A model generated the notes under the pieces. That model made no database searches. It was not told where the DNA came from and saw only the letters and a list, made by a program, of their open reading frames with translations. A DNA stretch of 64,000 bases from Azolla caroliniana (Eukaryota; Polypodiophyta): the NCBI GenBank assembly GCA_043228905.1, contig JBHGNT010000007.1, positions 20,832,001 through 20,896,000 on the forward strand. The letters run 5' to 3'. A program made the translations under genes and the position numbers. Below, in pieces: positions 61,969 through 64,000 of this stretch (position 1 is the first letter of the stretch; each line of letters starts with the position of its first letter).

Positions 61969-63601
61969 AGCGATGGGTGGTGGCGGTGGCAAAGCGGACG
62001 ACCGAAACGACAACGAGGAAGGTCATAACGGACGGAGGAAAGACCCCTCAACACCGAGACTGGAGACTACGGCGGTTGCGCTCAAATGCCAACATAAGAC
62101 CGGAGAGAAGGGCGGTGGCCGTGAAGAGGCGTGGCCCGGAGCGAGCACATACGAAGATGAGGATGCGAGGCCCAGAACGGGCATGTACGAGAGGACCGAC
62201 GGAGAGGTCGGGAGCGGCAAAGAGGAGAGAGTTGGGAACCGACCCGACCGGAAGATGAACCGGTCGATAATCCGACACGACCGGAAGACGAACCGGAGAA
62301 GAGCCGGCAAGGCCGGATTTGTTCGGACAAACATGTACTGGCCGGTTACGATTACGGAAGGGAGCCGACCAAACCGGAACTCGATCGGCCGAGACCCATC
62401 CGGGCGAAGGCTAAGTCGGCATGATTGGAGGTCGAGGCGAACGGGCCACAACACCCGGTGGGAGCCGGTGAGCGCGAGAGGGAGGCCAAGCGGGCATGAT
62501 GACTACGGTTCCGTGGAAGACCGGAAACAAGCGGGACCCTCCCCACCTATTCTAGAGACTTTGGCAGCTGCGAATCAACGTAAGACCGGAGAGACGGCAG
62601 GTGGCGGCGAGGAGTCGGAGACCGGAACGGACGAGGCTACCGGAACGAGTACCCGGTGCGTGAAGACGGACGAGCACGGCAAAGAGGGCCAAACGGAGAC
62701 GGAATGGTCTACGACGACAAAGGACGAAGAGACCGACACGGAGGTCGGGTTTACGACGGACAAGGCGCGTAATACGAAGTACGCACTACGGCGTAAAATG
62801 GAGCATGCACTACGGCCGGCGAAGGGCCAAGAAGCAAGCATGCAGCCGGAAGAGCGGCAACGAGTGACCGGCAACGGCGGACCGGTCGAGCCTTTGAGAG
62901 GCAAGCACGCTGCAAGAGACGGAGCGGTGAGTTGCCGGGATCGGCGGATGAACGACGAAAGTGGAGGATGGTGCGCGGAGAGCAAAGAGTTATGCAGCAC
63001 CGGGGAGAGACAAAGCGGCGGCTTCTCGAAGAGCATGCAAGGCCAAGCGGGCCAAGAGGGCGCAAGTCGAGGCGAGGCGGTAACGAGAGCCTCGAGGGAC
63101 ACCGACACGGAGGTCGGGATGACAATACGCTCTACTACAAGAGAGCACGGAGAGCAAGGGAGAATGGAGGTGCGCGTAATGGGGTCACCTAAGGGCCAAA
63201 GAATGAGCGCATATTCGGGGGACAACATCGGCGCACGGGAAGAGCCTACGGAAGGCAAGCGCGGAGCGGGAAGAATCGACACACCGAGGTGTTCGGCATG
63301 CGGAGACGATAAAACCAAAGGAGGAACATACGCGGCACAAAAAGGGCGGAATCCGGAGTGCGATCGGAGAGATCGGGAGCGCACCCGGAGGACATACAAG
63401 CCTTTGCGAGGAATGCACGCGACGAGAGACGGAGCAGTGAGGTGCCGGTATCGGCGGATGATCGGCGAGCATGGAAGGCTAAGTCTTGAGAACCGGGGGG
63501 GGGTGCGTGGAGAGCAACGGGCTACGCGCCGGGAAGAGGAAGCGCGGCGTCCTGGAAGGCATGCGAGGCCAAGCGGGCCAAGAGGACGAGAGTCGGGATG
63601 A
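61796..63601 (+). CDS. Repetitive gag tail of gag-only element 3 (+1 frame)
   Basis: 601 open codons starting with ATG in a GGTGGCGGCGGC run. The first residues (Ser-Ile-Ile-Glu-Ala-Cys) match Ser-Ile-Ile-Asp-Ala-Cys of element 2, so this frame is the authentic continuation. It holds three more Leu-Glu-x-x-Ala-Val/Ala...Gly-Gly-Gly-type motifs (near 61915, 62060 and 62560), then basic Asn-Arg/Arg-Arg repeats and a Gly/Arg/Glu-rich region. No zinc knuckle, protease or RT is present. It may act as a basic RNA-binding tail. Length without stops in GC-rich sequence is weak evidence by itself. Confidence 0.5.
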   Translation: MVAAASIIEACAIGGGVATDNDFRTKAATDTTSGGVGSLPTPVLEAPAVGPSASVSPRAMGGGGGKADDRNDNEEGHNGRRKDPSTPRLETTAVALKCQHKTGEKGGGREEAWPGASTYEDEDARPRTGMYERTDGEVGSGKEERVGNRPDRKMNRSIIRHDRKTNRRRAGKAGFVRTNMYWPVTITEGSRPNRNSIGRDPSGRRLSRHDWRSRRTGHNTRWEPVSARGRPSGHDDYGSVEDRKQAGPSPPILETLAAANQRKTGETAGGGEESETGTDEATGTSTRCVKTDEHGKEGQTETEWSTTTKDEETDTEVGFTTDKARNTKYALRRKMEHALRPAKGQEASMQPEERQRVTGNGGPVEPLRGKHAARDGAVSCRDRRMNDESGGWCAESKELCSTGERQSGGFSKSMQGQAGQEGASRGEAVTRASRDTDTEVGMTIRSTTREHGEQGRMEVRVMGSPKGQRMSAYSGDNIGAREEPTEGKRGAGRIDTPRCSACGDDKTKGGTYAAQKGRNPECDRRDRERTRRTYKPLRGMHATRDGAVRCRYRRMIGEHGRLSLENRGGVRGEQRATRREEEARRPGRHARPSGPRGRESG

Positions 63602-63885
63602 AGCGGTAACGGGAGTCCCGAAGGACACTGACATGGTGGTCGGGATGACGGTATGCTCTACGGCGAGAGAGCATAGCGAGCAAAGGAGAAGCGAGGAGCG
63701 CATAATGAGGTCGTCGAGGAACCGAAGAACAAGCGCATGTTCGGGAGACAACAAGGGCACACGGAAAGAGCCTACGGAAGGTGAGCGCGGAATGGAGGGA
63801 ATCGGCACGAGGTGTTCGAGATGAAGAGAGGATCGATCCGGAGATAGAACACAAGCGGTACGCGAGGGGCGGAATCCGGCAAGCA
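62892..63885 (+). repeat. ~510-bp tandem duplication inside gag tail
   Basis: CCTTTGAGAGGCAAGCACGC at 62892 corresponds to CCTTTGCGAGGAATGCACGC at 63402, and similarity continues through the GCCAAGCGGGCCAAGAGG and GGGACACCGACA-type segments to about 63880. The second copy has indels that shift the frame near 63500. Confidence 0.8.
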
Positions 63886-63946
63886 AACGGGGTGACCGAG
63901 GGCCTAATCGAAGGACCTACGTGGCGGACAAAGTAAGAGTGACCGG

Positions 63947-64000
63947 TGTCGTGTGAATCTTCACACACTATGTAAAAATAATAATAAAATAATTATTATA
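63947..64000 (+). repeat. LTR start of gag-only family (cut by window end)
   Basis: TGTCGTGTGAATCTTCACAC: the family start TGTCGT followed by a 7-bp inverted repeat, then AT-rich sequence like that after 40345. It is probably the 3' LTR of element 3. Confidence 0.6.

Larger units (their letters stand above)
60912..63946 (+). mobile_element. Gag-only LTR retrotransposon 3 (internal region)
   Basis: The PBS, a gag N-terminal domain, then about 2.7 kb of repetitive GC-rich coding-like sequence and no pol motifs. Its 3' LTR should begin at about 63947, where TGTCGTGTG starts. A clear polypurine tract is not seen there. Confidence 0.65.

Noticed and set aside
61205-63968. Long minus-strand ORFs rich in Ser/Pro/Leu/Cys
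   Set aside because: Complementary shadows of the GC-rich gag-tail repeats; no independent motif.

Overview
This is nuclear DNA of a land plant with a large, repeat-rich genome. Nearly all recognisable coding sequence is retrotransposon: Ty1/copia, Ty3/gypsy and LINE. There are also plant satellites, (GA)n/(CT)n tracts, a plant U-box fragment and a 100-N scaffold gap (51678-51777). I see no rRNA, functional tRNA, CRISPR array or prokaryotic gene. The species cannot be named; the unusual LINE and gag-only elements would fit a seed-free vascular plant or another large-genome lineage, but that is a guess.

Layout. 0-4 kb: U-box pseudogene, a 30-bp coding minisatellite, a gypsy RT scrap and copy 1 of a small two-exon antisense gene. 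4.2-8.8 kb: an intact LINE (minus strand) whose two ORFs share one frame and are split by a single UGA-CGG. 8.9-13.6 kb: GC-rich and T-rich simple sequence and a decayed coiled-coil coding region. 13.65-15.4 kb: two exons of a transposase-like gene separated by a 73-bp tandem array. 15.4-24.2 kb: two copia elements; a solo LTR sits inside one of them, and a gag-only LTR element sits inside the solo LTR. 24.2-30.6 kb: an 84-bp satellite split by a young, complete copia (24556-29902; TSD GCTTG, one LTR substitution). 31-38.5 kb: short tandem repeats, a decayed gypsy, antisense-gene copy 2. 38.8-45.2 kb: an old L1-type LINE split by a second gag-only element. 45.2-51.7 kb: mosaic copia remnants and a solo LTR (TSD ACCGA). 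51.8-54.8 kb: a gypsy integrase followed by antisense-gene copy 3. 55-60.4 kb: a copia remnant into which a gypsy pol element inserted. 60.4-64 kb: a third gag-only element.

How parts relate. The gag-only elements (17.9, 40.3 and 60.4 kb) share LTR termini TGTCG...CGACA, a common PBS four bases from the LTR and repetitive gag tails, but no pol. The gypsy at 56.6-60.4 kb has pol, the same termini and the same hairpin beside its polypurine tract, so it is a plausible source of enzymes in trans. The intact copia and the LINE look most recently active. The antisense gene lies just 3' of gypsy coding sequence in two of three copies and so may travel with that element.
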